Assembly (NCBI GenBank): GCA_017562135.1
Contig: QEYB01000466.1
Span: forward strand, 682,001 to 746,000
Source: Dipylidium caninum
Taxonomy: Eukaryota; Platyhelminthes; Cestoda; Cyclophyllidea; Dipylidiidae
Direction: 5' to 3'
DNA: 64,000 nucleotides
Shown: one piece after another, positions 36,501 through 50,442 of the stretch
Layout of the letters: each line of letters starts with the position of its first letter
Numbering within the stretch: the first letter of the stretch is position 1
The notes under the pieces: generated by a model
What the model saw: the letters and a program-made list of their open reading frames with translations, nothing else
What the model was told of the DNA's origin: nothing
The model's database searches: none
Translations under genes and position numbers: made by a program

Positions 36501-39500
36501 GTGTGTGTGTGTGTGCTTCGATAACTTCATCGTTTGCCAAAAGCTAACCAAGTATTTCGTATTTTGGCGTCTGTGCGCTAAAAATCTGACAATTGTCACG
36601 TATAGTTGCCACAGCAGTTGCATTTACACGGAACACAAAGTGACAGTGAAAATAGCGAAATATTGAGAATGTGCAAAACAAAAAAAGAAAAAAAAAAGAT
36701 CTTCAGACGCACCGAAGTTGTGATGAGTGCGTTGACATGAAGAGAAATAGTGGTGGGGGCATTCTCCCAAAAGGTGCCTTTTCCCAAGATCTCGCTATCT
36801 GTCCCCGTCTTCCTCGACGATGTCGAGGACACACTTGTAGTCGAAGTGTCATTGACATCATCCACTTGGCGAATTAGATCTAATTTGAGGAAGCCCGGCA
36901 CCAAAGACGCCCACCGGCGCGATTGTGGACGGCTAGGAGGTTGGTCATTGAGAGGCTGGGAAGTGCCGCTGCTCCCGCCTCCACCTCCGCCTCCCCTGCG
37001 ACTAGACGCCGCTCCACTGCGTCGCTGTCGTGTCTCAGGTTGGGCATCGTTACTTCCACCGCTACTCTGGGGTACCGATTCTAAGATCTCCTCGCTACAG
37101 GCCTCCCCATTGGCCAATGACGTAGGGCCGGTCAAGACTTGAAAGTGCTCCTGGGAAAATAGCAAAAGGGTTGAGTGTATATCTGCCATCAACTAAGCTC
37201 AGGAGACGAGACACAGCAAGGCCAATTGGGTGATAATTTGGGCCTCTAGGAGAATAACTGCTTACTTGTTGATGTAAACAGTCCAGGAGGCAATTAATGA
37301 GCATAGGAAAAGCCAATTCGTGTACTGGGCGCTCGTGGTTTTGTTGTTTCAAGGTTAGTAGAGCACTTTTAGCCTGCGTCAACATTTTCGGCTTCTCTAC
37401 GATCTTCTTCATTGCAACGTTCTCAGTATACTGTAGCCCCAGGAAGACCTAGAATGAAAGAGTTCGCAGTATGGCCGGACCTACGCACATGCACGTGGCA
37501 ACGTTTGTTCCACGGTGAGAATAGAGGTGTGCCGGAAAGATTGCAATATCACAGTGTATTCAAGTAAAAGTCACGGAATTATTGAATGTTTTGACAAAAA
37601 ATATTGCGTGTAAACTCACCCTTAGCAGCAGGAAAAACCTCAGTCGCCTCTCCGTGGGTTGTGTAAGAAAGACTTGCAGAGCATCTAGTAGGCCGCTTTG
37701 CTGAATCTCAAAGGGAGACGGAATCTCGTCCTCCGAGAGATTAGTCTGGGTGAGGAGATTGGACAGACGAGTCAAGCCAGCGACCCAAGCAGTGGGATCG
37801 TCTAAAGCCAGCAATTGCTGACTCAGCGTTCCCAACTCGGGGTACGAGGTCACGTGGCACCACAGCCTGTGAAGTGGGGAGGGTAAAGGAAATGGAGGAA
37901 GAAAGTCGACGTCCTGGCTTCCTGGGGACCGATGTCGTCGCCACGGTCGTTGATAACAACGCTTTGAAGGCTAAGGTCTCGGATTTTGCTGAATTCGATA
38001 CCAAGGCTTGGATACGATCGTAAAGCTCCTGACATTCACGCGTAATCCAGACGCGGAGATTACTGTCATGGCAACCATTGACAACATTTTGGGTAGGGCC
38101 AAGTGCACTAATGTGCAATTACGAAAATGTAAATCAGGGAATTTCGTACAGCAGGTAATTAGCGTCAACACAAAATTTTAATCATGCACTAAAACCAACC
38201 TAGTTGATGCTTGATTGGTCTCCGCATTTATGTCCATGTCCAGCGTGGAAGATGAAGACGAGGAAGAAGGTGAAGAAGAGGAGATTGAGGAGTTTGGAGT
38301 CGCTCGTGACAAGTCCTCCAGAGCATTCACATAACAAATGCTGGGCTCAAGGTAACCAGGACTTACAAGAAAATGCGGTGGCTTAGGACCTGACCTGCCC
38401 ACGACGCTAGACCGATGGGTGTTTCCTAAAGCGATAAATTCAGGGAGAAGAGGGGGGTCAGACGTGGCCGGTAATCGGATTAAACAGAGGTTAGGGTGCC
38501 TTAAGGCCATCGTGCTTCAACAGTTCAATGAATGCCTTTAGAGGTGAGCCATGTTCCATAACGAATGTTTGTTGGGGTCAAAGGAAGAAGAAAATCTCCT
38601 ACTCAGTGAAGCATGCACACCAATTTAACGGCGCATTTCCGACTTTTTGTCCAATTTAAAAAGTAGCCTTGAAATTATGATTAATAATATTGTGGACACT
38701 TCATTGAATGGCAGTTGTGGAATTAGCGGTGAGAACCACCTTCACTCCCAATAATTCTTCCTCAATTGATATGATCATTCATTCAAAGGGAAAAAAGTGA
38801 AGAAATTGAACGTACTCTGAGCTCTCAATCGAATGTGTGAAGACCCTATTTGGCAAGGCAGACCATCATGACTGGTTTTTCGTGGCAGGAATGGAGGAGA
38901 AAGCGTACTCAAATTGTCGGATGTAGCAGCTGGCGAAGCATTTGAAGTCCGCTGGGGGGACGACTGCGTATTATGTCGAGGTGGAACTGAGGGGGCGGGG
39001 GAGCTCTCCTGGGTAGAAGTGGAGGGCGCAGCAAGGAGTTTCGCGTTGGTCTCTGGGGCAATTAAGGTCTACGACGAGGATAACTAAGTTAGAGCATTGA
39101 TTAGAGATAGGAAAGGACTAAGAAGAAAGTTAACTGACCACGGCCTCCTCGCCACTTGGCATGTGCTCCCTTTTTTCGTCCTTCTTCGAGGCCAAAAAGG
39201 CAAGTCGTTGAAGGTGAAATAGAACACCCTCCTTGCGAAAGTACACAGCGAAAACATGTGGGACGCGTGTGATAAAGAGGTCAGCGAGTTGCAAACCAGC
39301 GGCAATTAGGGCGAATTCAGGACTACCAAGCATGTCTGCGACCATAGCAGAGACGGAACGTGGCGAGACCATCCAGGAGAAGACAAAAGGACTGGCATTA
39401 CAGACAATTCTAAGGAAAAGCAAACAGAAGTTATGCAAGACGATAATCAAAAAGGAGTAAGAGCCAAAATATCGTGCATACTTCTGGATGGCTTCAATGC

Positions 39501-42500
39501 ATTTCAGCCGTGCAGCGGTACCATTCAATTCGGAGTAGAGGTCAAGAAGCATTGGGAGGAGAATATGAACTGCCCTCACCAACACGAAGGTATCCGTTTT
39601 GTCAAAAGAGTCATTGGTACTGCCCTTGCCTCGACCCTCTTCTCCACCATCCCCGGTCGTCTTCCTCTTATTTCGAGTCACATCCTCAAAAACTTTGCAC
39701 TGTTGTTGAAATAACACTGTTCGAACATCAACAGCCTTGCTCGAGTTTTTCGAAGACTAAATGAAAAGTTAACAATGGCCTCCACTTAACGGTCGAGGTG
39801 TGGAGATTCGTTGTCATACCAAAGGTAAAAGCACTCTAATTCAAATGATTAGACCCTAATGCAACATACGCGCATTTGGCCGTTACGTAAATTACCAACC
39901 CAAAGTAATTGTGACAAGCGACAGAAAGAGCAAAGCAATATTTTAGTAGTGGTAAACAAGACTGTCTGAAATGGTCAATGGGTGTAATGCGGCAAAGAGC
40001 ATGCAATTTTGAAGTGAACAATTCACTTAAGTAACTAACACAATGACTGTTTGTTGTACTCAACCTTACCGTTAGGAATATGCAAATGGAGTACCCAACA
40101 TTTGTCAATAACTCTGTAGTCCAATTGTAAGATGTATGCAAAAGCGCACAGCCTTAACCACACAACCACTTCAGCCCCCTGACCAAGGAAGTGAAGATTA
40201 GCGAGAGAGTAGGCAGCTAGCGACATCGTCATAGGATCATAATATTCAAAAGTGAAGTTCTGGGGGATTATAAAAAGTTTTTGACACGATCAGGGTTAAA
40301 TTACAGTGTGGAGTGAAGGCAATGGCATTGCTGAACCAGGGCACGTCACATGAGGCAAGGCTAATGGCCGTGGGGAACCAAATAGCCCTAATATTAATGT
40401 CCCAGAATTATGGGTAGGCATTGGATTTTGCTAGGGAGTTCCGCCATGTTAAAATAAATTAAAACCAGACTTCAAGTAATAGGGATGCTTCAATGAAATG
40501 CCGATGCAAATTGGTTTAAGATTATGTGATCAGGCGAGGGTAGGCAACTCTAAGTGGGAATAATGGGAAAAGATGAGTAGAGATAGAAACTCACACATCC
40601 GCTGTGAGAGGATGGGGTGATTGGTGGATGGAGGGTAATTCCATTCTCTTGAATTGGCGGAAGCATTGCGCTTTATAGGTGGGAAGGAGAACAGAAAGCT
40701 ATTATGTGATTTGATACACAACAAATTGTCAATAACCAAATGATGGCGTGAGGGTGATTGGATACTTGAAGTATCGAAATAAGACCAACTTTCAGGAACA
40801 CCTTTCAAAACGTTGGAGAGCCGAAATGCCGAGATTGAGAAAAAATTATTCACAAATATTTGACACACATTTTAACATCTTCGATAAGTGTTAGCGTAAC
40901 TGCATTGTCTTACAGACTGATTAATGGTGGATTTAGAAATATATTTAGGGAATCCTCGAATGAGTAGCACGAATAAAAAAGGCATCAAAACATCATCACA
41001 AATTTTTTCAGACTATGCTGAGTGCGGCAAAAGAAGAAACCCGATTATATTTCTACGTTTACATTCAATGACCTAACCAGTTACTATAACCATAGGAAGT
41101 GCTTTGACCAAATTACTTGCTTAAGTAAGCCACTCAGCATGTCTCCGCCTACTTCAACTATCTATTCAACCGTAAATAAACAATGTTGAAGCAAATAAAT
41201 GCGTCCCAGTGTCCGCCCGCATGCACTACCGCATACCTCGACGCTGATTGGTCAACTGCGACTGCCATGTCTGCACAAACCCACACGCACACGACTAGGC
41301 GCTGCAATCTGCGCCGACGTGAGAAAACAGCCCGCTTTCAATGGAGAGCCTGGAAATGCCTAAGATACGCCTAATTATACAACATAAAAAGGGGAGGAGA
41401 GGGGTGCACTTCATCTACCCTCATCTGTTTCTCTGCCCAATCCCCCCCCGCCCCTCCATTAAGTGGTCAATGCTTAACACCCTCCTCGTCGGTTTAACGT
41501 GTGGATTTCATTTTTCGAGTCTGTTTGCATTACAAATAGGTTAGACTAAAGACTAATGACACCTGGAGTTCAGAGTAAAATTGTTGGAATAGCCCTTATC
41601 GTTACCAATGGGGGTCGAGAGGAGGGGAGGGGAGATTGTCAGCCGAGGTTAACGAAGAGAGCAAACCTTATGAGGTGGATTATGGCATAAACATTTTCAA
41701 CTCCACGATTCTCCAATGCTCGAGCGATATTCAACCGACCGGAAGTACTCCGTTGCCCATTAACTTTGGATTTTGTATTTGGCGAATTAAAATTCAACTC
41801 TTGCGGCTTCTGGTCTGTCAGTAGAGTGTATAGAGTCTCCGCATAGCCTAGACAGAAGAGGAAATAACAACGTATCGAAAGGTTTAGCTAGAATTCACGC
41901 ATCACAAAATCACCACATGTCGTAAGACACTAAATTAGTGCCAGCATCGTTTAGCAACTTGAAACAGTGTGAGGTGACGGAGGAATGGACAAGTCCCACC
42001 CGTCCCCACCGGAATAACGTTAACTGTCGCCACCACCATTTTCTTCCTCTTTTTCACGTCGAATTCCTGTGATACTCCACCAATTACTGCGTTGACTACC
42101 AACAATGCCAACATCTGCGAAGGCCAAAAATGCATTGTCGTGACTTTTCTCCATGTGCTAAAACGTCGCCTCCAGTAAATGGTAATGGAAATGAGTGTTG
42201 AGACCTTGTTTAGTCGAATGTCCAATACACAGACCGCGCCTATCCAAATACTTTACAAAGGCAAATTTCTCGTGTTTAACTAAACTGTCCAAAATATGGT
42301 TTCTCTCCGTCAGGAAGGAGGCAATATTCATGCCCAGGTGCTACGGACACCAGTTGGCTGCTAAAATTAGGCAAAATAAATTATTTATTAAGTAGTAACT
42401 TGGCTCTCTGTCTGTCTACCCGTCTGTCTCTCTCTCTCCCCACCTATCCGCAAAAGCTCACTCGATCACTCGTTCATCCTCTTCCCATTTTGGGGCGCAA

Positions 42501-45500
42501 AAAAAAGAATTCACCCTCTCAGATTAGAAGTTGTGATATGCAAATTCGATGCAGACTACATCCAAGTAATCAGTGAAGAATGCTAATTAAACTCGTCGAC
42601 ACTTATCTCTAATACATTCTTCATCAAACTGTAGACAGATTGGAGGAGATAAATTTAACGGGAGAAGGAAATTTCACACCCGACAGGAGTGACCCCAATA
42701 GCCGTTGCCATAACTAAGGCTTAACACAGAACTGTAATGCCAGCGATGTTTGCACACACTGGCAAGGAGTATGAAAAAAGTTGGGGGTATTTTACACCCA
42801 AATCATCGAAACAATTTTGATGGGAAAAAAAAGAGAAAGAAAAAGGAGCATAAAGGCAGCTGCATACCCATTCGCAAGATATCAACAGCCAAATCAGGAC
42901 AGTAGGTGCACAGTGTGGCCAACATGTAGGCAATGTCCTTCATGTTTGACACAATCGGAGGAGATGTTGTCATCTACAGAGAAAAAAAGAAAGAAAAAGT
43001 TAGATCAGAGGATCAGTACAGTCGCTAAGACGAGCGATGAGGGTCCTGATAAGCATCTATGATAAGCAGAGGAGGAGGAATCAGCACGGGCCCGATAACC
43101 CCTAAGGTTAATGATGGATCAGCCAATTGACCCCACGGGTGGGAAATCACAGCTTTGCTGATGTCAGGAAGAAACGAGAGATGAGGAAGAACACGCATGA
43201 TAAAATATGGATCCAGGCGGCATAGTGAAGAGGGTGTTCACGAGTTGCCTAAAAATCGCATCAAGTCGACTTCCTGCGCATTTGAGATGCACTGGCAAGA
43301 AGAAAACGCTGCGAATAATTCGCAGTGATGTACTTTAGAATTAAGCACTCTTATGCTATGAAAAACGTCCAGCTCCAGACACTGCGGCAACTACGAAATA
43401 TTCGAGAAGGCGACAGAATCCCCCTAGAGAGAAGACCTCCGCCAGTATAAATCCTCTGGGACTACCAGTCTTTTATGGCTGTTGACTGACCAAGTTTTTA
43501 AGATGTTGACAAAGTCCGTAGGAGGCGATCTCTCTCAACTTCTCCGGGTCATCCTTGAAAGCCTCGATAAGTCGGGCAAAGCAGAGACAGACACGTTCCA
43601 CACAACGCGGCTCGGTGGAGGATCCAGGACCATCACACGCCAGACGTTCGCACAAACTTGGAAGGCAGGAGGCAATGTGGGTGGAGAAGTCGTCGCTACG
43701 CACGTCGGCGAAACAGTTGGCCACCATGGAGAGAATTGTTCGATGTTGTGCCACCGTGACAAAATCGTAGTATCCCATCACCGTCTAAATGTGTGAGCAT
43801 AAATCACGAATATGACATCAGGCTAACATTTCATAAATCGATGATTGATGACATGAAAAGTATGGGCCACTACTCAACACTAAGACCTTCAACGAAACAC
43901 GGAAACTAATAGGTGCACGAGGAGACCATAGAGAGGAAAGGAAAAACTCAACCAACGACTGCCAATGAAAGTAACAGAAACACCTAATGATTGACAAGGT
44001 GTTTTAAGTTCGCTTAAAATCGTGACAAAGTAGTAGTCCGTCTACCTAACGAAAGCCATAACACTAGTTTTAGATGACATAGGTGGAAAAAGAAAAAAAA
44101 AAACACCGTGACACCGCCATAGAGGAGAACTTGGCGTCCATTCCGTCGAGAGACTTGTTCAAGAACATTAATAATTCTCTCCAGGATGTCACCGACGAAA
44201 CTGCAAGACATGGTATTGAGGAGGAGGGGGACGGCCATAACCACCGCGTCTGCAGCCTTGGGCATTACGTCCATGAGATGTGCCAGGATATTACAGCTCA
44301 GATTTTTCAATTCAATCATCTCGTCTTCCGTCAGTGAAGATAAAAGAGATTTCTGGGGATCCAAGAGATCGACAACAGCCGACACGAGATCGTGGACAGC
44401 CAGACCCGCGAGCGATTCATCTGACCCCATTAGAAGAGCCTAAAGGGCAAACCAAAGGAGCAGGAAACACAAAATTTAGGTAAAGAAAGATAACAAACAC
44501 GAATCCCTTGTCATGATTAAGTGTTCTAACCTGGTTAATTTCTTGGAGCAGGAACATTTGTGAGGCCACATCCACGAGGGGTAGTTTGAGTTGCAAAATG
44601 CGATAATTAATGCCCGATCCTTGCTGTTGGTGTTGCTGTGACTGCGACTGCTGTTGGGTCGATGTTTGCGCGTGATGATGGTGATGGTGTTGAATGTAGA
44701 CTCCTGTATCGTTTGAAGACGGAGCCCCCCGACCCCCTGATCTACTGCCAGGAGGGCCGGGAAGGCCTCGTTTACTGGTATCGTGCCTACCAGAGGGTGC
44801 ACCTCTGTGTGGACGTAGTCTTAGAGAAGTCGAGGTTGAAGTCGAGGTGGAGAGGGATGAAACGAAGCGCAGAATACCACTATTACAAACGGAGGAGGTT
44901 GGTAACTCATGTAGAGCTCCTGCAGGTGCAGGATTGCTGAATACGAGGCCGTCGTGGAGGCAAGGACCATATTGGTCAGATGGAGCAGACACTTCAGTTG
45001 GTAGGTTTGTCTTATTCTCTTGGCTTGTCCCTTTTACGCAAAAGAGAAGTAACGTTTATTGACAATTAAAATATACTATTGTTTAAACAAAAAAAAGTAC
45101 ACCATCACCGTAAATGTCAACAATAATAGGAGCATTCAGCAACCTTTCTCCGGCATAAAGCTGTATTTGCCTTATAATTAGAGTTAGGACAATTAAAAGC
45201 AAGGGCAGCAAGGAAGAAAGGGAGGAAACCGCGCCGTTAAAACGTCATATGACCCCATCCACGCACTTTTCACTTGGAGCATTATACTCAAACCTTCCTC
45301 CCTTGAAACACCTCGAGCAAGTTTAAACGGTGAGTTATCTTACATACTTGACAACTACACCGAATACAAATCGACAGCCCTAAGGCAAATGGTTATGGCG
45401 GTCAAATTGACAAAAACGTAATCACTAGTTTTTAAACGCAAAGGCGTGACAGAAAAGAGGACATATTGGGATTAGTCCATAAGCCAAAAAATCGGAGCAC

Positions 45501-48446
45501 AGATTTATTTACGGGAAAGTGATGAGGCTTTCAGAATCTACCACATTCTAGCAACGTTTAGGTCGAGTGGAGACTGGTGCAAGTAGGCGATTATCATAGA
45601 CTTAGCCAAGTAACCGGGGGAAAGTTCACGAGAGACAAACACGCACACGTACAGACACATATAGGAGACTTCGCTTGATGAAGCAGTGATTTGGTGCGTG
45701 ATATAATTTTTCCAAGTCAGATAGATTTATTCTCATGCCCATATTCTTTTTTTAATTTGCACCACTAAAGCCAAAACTCACAGAAAAGAGTGAACATGAA
45801 AGGCTGCACATGAGGTGGCCGACATAATACTACAATATCCTACATCGTCGACACTAAACCACACAAGCTTTCGATATGATAGTGATTAAAGGGCACAAAA
45901 ATAATAAGCGAGAGTCGGTAGAGATGGAAAAAAGTTTAAGAAAAATTTACTGCATCGAGGGACGAAAAATAACAGGCAAATCCAAAATCGTACATCTTTT
46001 AAACGTCGAGAATTTCTTATAGAAAGGTCTATTGAAGAAAAGGGATGATGTGTGCTATGCAAAGCCGGGGGAGTCAGAAAGTAAGAAGAAAGAAAAAGGT
46101 TGTTGACTGATGTATAGTCGACTGCTGCGTGCTAAAATAATGGGATTAACGACGAGCACCCAGCCTTGTCATTTAGTAACTCAAATGCGCTGATGTATCC
46201 TCCACAAACGCCCACTTCAGCCACTCCGGCGCGCCTCAGTTGTAGGAGATGTAACGACTCAACAGCACTGGTTAGTCACTTCACTAATGCAAGGGAATTA
46301 GTAACAAGGCGGTCCCGATGCAGAAGCTGGCGAATCATTTACTTGGTACACGACCTCATTTAACTTGAACTGTGAGAGCATGTAATTAACGGTTTCCCGT
46401 TAAATTAAGTCACATTTTTTTTCGATATACGACTGCTTAAATAGGTCATTCGCATACGTTCCGCGGTGGCACAAATACATTTCCTTTAATAAAAAAGTCT
46501 ACCGGGCGATAAAAGGCAAAACATTGTCAACACACATTAACAATGGCTCACAAAAAAATAGAACAAGAAACAACCAAAGTATCAGAAAAAGGCCACAAGA
46601 TTAGGAATAAATAATGACACTCATGGCGGACAGTAAAAATTAGAAAGGACTGAGTGCGCTTTTCGTGACACGAGGAGAGATCAGGGATAAAAACAAGGAG
46701 CTTGGAAGGAAAACAAGTAGGCACGGTAGCAAATGGAGCATGAAACATTGTTAGGCTAGTGAGATAACGAATTCACGTTTATTTTAATGGGTGGAACGTG
46801 TTCTTGCATTCAAATAAACGTACTAACTGGTGGACATCAACAAGGACTATGACGTAAGGATGTAAGCGAGCGTTATAGCTTCTATTAGGTGCTTTAAAAA
46901 ACGGTTATTTTATCATCCCACAATGACTAGAGAATGACCGCCACAATGAGCCAATCGGTAAATCCTAATAAACACAAACCTTGAGTCACACAAGATCGCA
47001 TTTCTAACACTACGCAAAAATGTCGAGCTACTGTCAGCAAATATCAAAAAAAAAAATTGGGCTAGAGCATTGATAGGATTAAACATCTTGCACCATACTT
47101 TAAATAAAAGGTTTGAGAAATGATATCCAGGACCTCTGCCGCAAAAAAATTTTTGATTAACTAAATGTAAAAATGAGTGCCTCTTTAAAGGAGGAAGGGT
47201 ATAGAATGAGAATTTCACACTGATCACAGATTGTATATGAGTAAATTAAGGGGCAATACAATTTCATTTCTTAACACGTCACCACGCAAAGTTTACATGG
47301 AAAACAAGTGACCTTAAATGATGCAAACAAAGCACCCAGTAGTGGGAATCATACCGGAAAGATCTAACGCGACTTGTTCATCGTCTGCGTTGTTAGCAAA
47401 GCATGTGAATGATCGGAACCAGCTTGAACCGCCACCACTGCCACTATTACCACCTCCACCGGATACTTCACCTTCTTCATGGTTCCGTGATCCACGTGTG
47501 AGGACTCGGGACACAGAATTCTTTCGCGTTTGATCGCCTAAGTCAGCTGGCATCTCGATGTCCCCCGGATGTTCAGTCTGTTGATTTTGATCAATGACAA
47601 AGATATCTGCTGTTGAGCTGACACCGACATGCCCTTTCCCCCGACTATAATTGCAAAACATAAAGATCAAACCTTAGTATAGGTATATAAATACATCTGG
47701 CAGAGATGGAACACACAGTCTTTTGCTGTTACAGGAACCCGTTTTTCCGCGGTTGGAAAAATCACTGGGCAATACCGTTTCGAGACTTGAGCGTGTAGAA
47801 CTTTCCTGTTCAGTATCCTCAAAAACGTGGCAGCCACTAATTAAAAATTTGTAAATTCGTAAAAAAATCAAAGAAACGAACCTGAAATAGTTTTGATGGC
47901 GAAGGCTAAAAATCTCTTCAAACCCAGACTCACAATTCGTGAAGTGATGAAGACCTTGGTGTGGTGAATACGAATTGAAGGTATCTACTTCTGTTTGCAA
48001 ACGCCTTCGCTTTGAACAATGAAGAACGTCAGACAGACTGTTACAAATACTAATGGAAGAGCAAGCTTGCTCAGAAGATCGTGGGGTCTCAACAAGAGAG
48101 CTTTCACTAGAAAGATCAGAAGTGGGAAGCTCAAATTGCTTAGAGATAAATTCGGTTCCTGGGGAAGATGCAGGCTCCGTAAATATTGCCTTGATTTTTT
48201 CACGACAAGGGTGATTAGGTGGTATACTGATTGGAGTCGAAAGCTGTTAAAGGCAATTATTAAATAAATAAAAGGGAAGGACATGTAACGAGTACGGTAA
48301 AGGCATAAACGTACCTTTCGATGTTCGGATGTGCTGTGGTGCCTACTTAGAGGACGTTATTACAAACAAAGACTATACCGATGAGACGATCCTTTACTTT
48401 GCTTGTTTACAGGAACTGTGCGCGAGGCAGCGCGTTGAGGAGCCAT
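30594..48446 (-). CDS. TRIP12: HECT E3 ubiquitin ligase, TRIP12/UFD4 family
   Basis: Nuclear ubiquitin-fusion-degradation ligase. The start at 48446 opens [18 protein letters not shown], followed by a disordered serine-rich, KRRR-containing region (exons 48446-48379, 48342-48315, 48243-47882, 47836-47695, 47644-47355). Later come a histidine/glutamine-rich exon (about 44990-44530) and armadillo-repeat exons (about 44430-44100, 43780-43480, 42975-42865) with [21 protein letters not shown] and [16 protein letters not shown]. Firm exons include 39756-39482, 39409-39139 ([31 protein letters not shown]), 39068-38816, 37866-37620, 37448-37266, 37150-36713, 36295-35945, 35865-35368, 34649-34131 and 34063-33866. 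The HECT domain spans 33782-33534, 33444-33157, 33090-32734, 31422-30885 and 30787-30594: [50 protein letters not shown], and the catalytic cysteine in [15 protein letters not shown], ending GQHAFHLS. Joining the 47.3 kb and 45.0 kb parts rests on matching phase 1 only. A WWE domain was not located. Confidence 0.85.
31423..32733 (-). other. Intron inside the HECT domain of the TRIP12-like gene
   Basis: 1.3 kb between the exon ending GYQ and the exon starting [11 protein letters not shown]. Short open frames occur, none with coding character. Confidence 0.6.
34817..35057 (-). pseudogene. Histone H4 pseudogene fragment in a TRIP12 intron
   Basis: Reading leftward, about 78 codons match histone H4 from [12 protein letters not shown] to the C-terminus ([51 protein letters not shown]). 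Decay is visible: the LARRGG motif reads QACRGG, GRTL reads GCTL, one extra T in the CTTTTACGG run shifts the frame over the last codons, and upstream the match breaks at another frame change near CAACAACATC, so most of the N-terminal tail and the start codon are gone. It lies in the intron between TRIP12 exons 35865-35368 and 34649-34131 on the same strand. A working H4 is nearly invariant, so this is not functional. Confidence 0.85.
45000..47354 (-). other. Long intron of the TRIP12-like gene (if the two halves are one gene)
   Basis: 2.3 kb with scattered open frames of at most about 100 codons and no recognised motif. If the 47.3-48.4 kb exons were a separate gene, this would be intergenic. 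Confidence 0.45.
47355..47644 (-). CDS. N-terminal TRIP12 exon with glycine-rich linker and frame conflict
   Basis: Open frame encodes [40 protein letters not shown], a [11 protein letters not shown] linker and [10 protein letters not shown], then donor GTATGATT in phase 1, which matches the phase of the exon starting at about 44992 (V-S-A-P). Its acceptor side does not match the phase 0 end of the preceding exon (47695) by one base, next to a run of five G; either an upstream alternative donor (at AAA-AGA-CT|GTGTG) is used or one base is in error. Confidence 0.55.
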
Positions 48447-49255
48447 GAGATTATGATATTCAATTCAAACATTGAATAGGATCGCTGCGAAATGTTCAAA
48501 CTAACCGACCAAAGTTCAAATAAGGACAGTTCCCTACAAGAGAAAGTGCCCAACAGCAAATAGACCTGCGGAATATGCATAAGCAACAACAATCAAACAA
48601 AGTGCTTACAAGATCGGTAGGAGATGGATATCTTGAACGACTGGAATCAAAAAGACATGCAACAAAATATTATCGATCAGCTGATTAACCAGAACAATAG
48701 AAAGTATGTAAACCAAGACAGTTTGATTAAACAAAAAATTGGTTAAATGATTTATGTTTGCTTCATAAAGCGTAAGTTAATAACCAGCAAAAAAGAGGCT
48801 AACACTGGTTTATTCGTAGGAGCGGTTGTCAAATGGCACCAATTGTGAAGACTTACATACATATACCCGATCGTTTTAATATACCAAATATCTCAATAAC
48901 ATTATCACATTTTTCAATAATTGCCCTGATTGTACGCGCAAATTGCGACCATATTGACTAACTACATGGTCTCAAGTGCTTAACACAAGTCATTCTGTAA
49001 ACCCAGCTGAATCAAATGAATATAGTATTTTGCTAATACACCCTCTTACCCGCATGTGTAAATGGGCGCAAAAAATGGTAGACAAAACTCTTTAACAATT
49101 GGTGAAGTGGAGAAACAATTCCAATCACCATCTACCGTTAGCCAATAATGTGTGGGCACATGCTTTGCTATTTCCAATCGCTGCGCACGAGTAGAAGGAT
49201 TATGATAGAGAAATGCACTAGATCCTTGATCTACCAATATACTGTCTAGCAAGGC
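48407..49255 (-). other. Unassigned minus-strand exons
   Basis: Exon 49255-49050 has acceptor TTTTAAAG and donor GTAAGAG and encodes LLDSILVDQGSSAFLYHNPS, THYWLTVDGDWNCFSTS and FCLPFFAPIYTC, ending in phase 2. A 31-base exon at about 48640-48610 (RSRYPSPTDL) accepts that phase and ends in phase 0. A further piece to 48407 (VYLLLGTFSCRELSLFELW) overlaps the start exon of the TRIP12-like gene in another frame. They may be a small gene just upstream or alternative 5' exons. Not recognised. Confidence 0.35.
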
Positions 49256-49262
49256 CTTTAAA

Positions 49263-49661
49263 ATGAATAAATTCGGTTTATACGACCATTCCTCCGGTAA
49301 TGGTGTGCGATTTGAAGTAATACGCCTGAAGAAAGACGAGCTACAAGGTAATTTGAATAAGCCGAACAGAAAACGACAAAATGCTGTCTTTCTGGACTCT
49401 GCATGTCCAGCGATGGAAAGGCCTTATATCTTTCCCTATGCTCAGTTTCATTTTTGTAGCATTCTCAGCTTGGTTATTCTATCATCATCAATTTTCCTCA
49501 TTCTAATCGTTTTCTACATTCCCCATGACACAGTTGTGTCGTTATATTGTTCTGACTGCGAACTGATGGTTATGAATTATAAACGGTCCTGGCAGTGTTT
49601 CCCTAATATACTTAAGTATCAGATGTGCCCCTTGGAGAACACCACACAGGTTGTTAGTTGA
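49263..49661 (+). CDS. Small single-pass membrane protein, unknown
   Basis: 132 residues from ATG to TGA in one exon. A basic N-terminal half (LKKDELQGNLNKPNRKRQ) is followed by a transmembrane helix at about residues 62-84 (FCSILSLVILSSSIFLILIVFYI) and a short cysteine-rich end (LYCSDCELMVMNYKRSWQCF, YQMCPLENT). Topology is likely N-in, C-out. The end CAG|GTTGTTAG could instead be a splice donor, extending the protein. The reading lies only eight bases from a minus-strand exon edge. No family match known to me. Confidence 0.45.
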   Translation: MNKFGLYDHSSGNGVRFEVIRLKKDELQGNLNKPNRKRQNAVFLDSACPAMERPYIFPYAQFHFCSILSLVILSSSIFLILIVFYIPHDTVVSLYCSDCELMVMNYKRSWQCFPNILKYQMCPLENTTQVVS

Positions 49662-50442
49662 CGTGGTGATATGCATTTCCTATATGTAATTACTGGAAGA
49701 TGAGGCCAGCATAATTAGTGGCTTATATTTCGTGATTATTAGAAATATCCAAATAGGGGATTACATGATTATGGAGTATTTTACTGCTTTTGAGAATACG
49801 ATTAGATTCATTAGTTCCCGGATGAAGACGCTTTGCGAAGTTTGGTGAAATCGCGATATCGTTGCTAGAATCGCGCTATCATAGTAATGCGATATCATCG
49901 GTAAAAGGCCGAGATGCAATCATATGGCCTACTTCAAATTACGTTTTTTGACACGCGGAGGCGCTTACTTAAAACGACATCATTCTTAAATTCTCAAACC
50001 TTTATCAATACTTTTTACAAATTTGTTTTCTGAAGCACATTAGAGATTTGATTGAGAGACCGAGGGAGCGATGTGAAAGTGGATGTAGGGTTTCCTTCAT
50101 TGCAGCATATTATTTGGATTTAGAGCACAGCTTCCCTTCACGATATCTGTCATTCTCTACACCAATGATGAATGTGCGTCCAATAATGGGTTGATGATTC
50201 TAAATGACAGAATATCTAAGTTGCTGACTCAAGTGTTTTTGCAGTAGTTTATACCCTCTTTCGGGGCAATTTAAATAATAAACTTGGGGCTGGGAATTCC
50301 TCACCAAAATCTGAAAACCACATATTGCTACCAATTTTTGTCATATTTACATATTCGTAGATCATCACCCTTAAATTTTATTACATAATTTTTAAGTGCC
50401 AGAGACTCAATAAATTTTAGTGAGCTACACCACAGATTAAGT
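49662..50442. other. Intergenic, no supported feature
   Basis: AT-rich; no open frame with coding character and no recognised motif on either strand. Confidence 0.5.

Noticed and set aside
36480..36520. GT microsatellite read as a cysteine-rich coding segment
   Set aside because: The GTGTGTGT run is intronic and the open frame has no splice support.
43100..43330. Minus-strand frame [20 protein letters not shown]
   Set aside because: Falls between two armadillo exons that are adjacent in TRIP12 proteins, so it is treated as intron.
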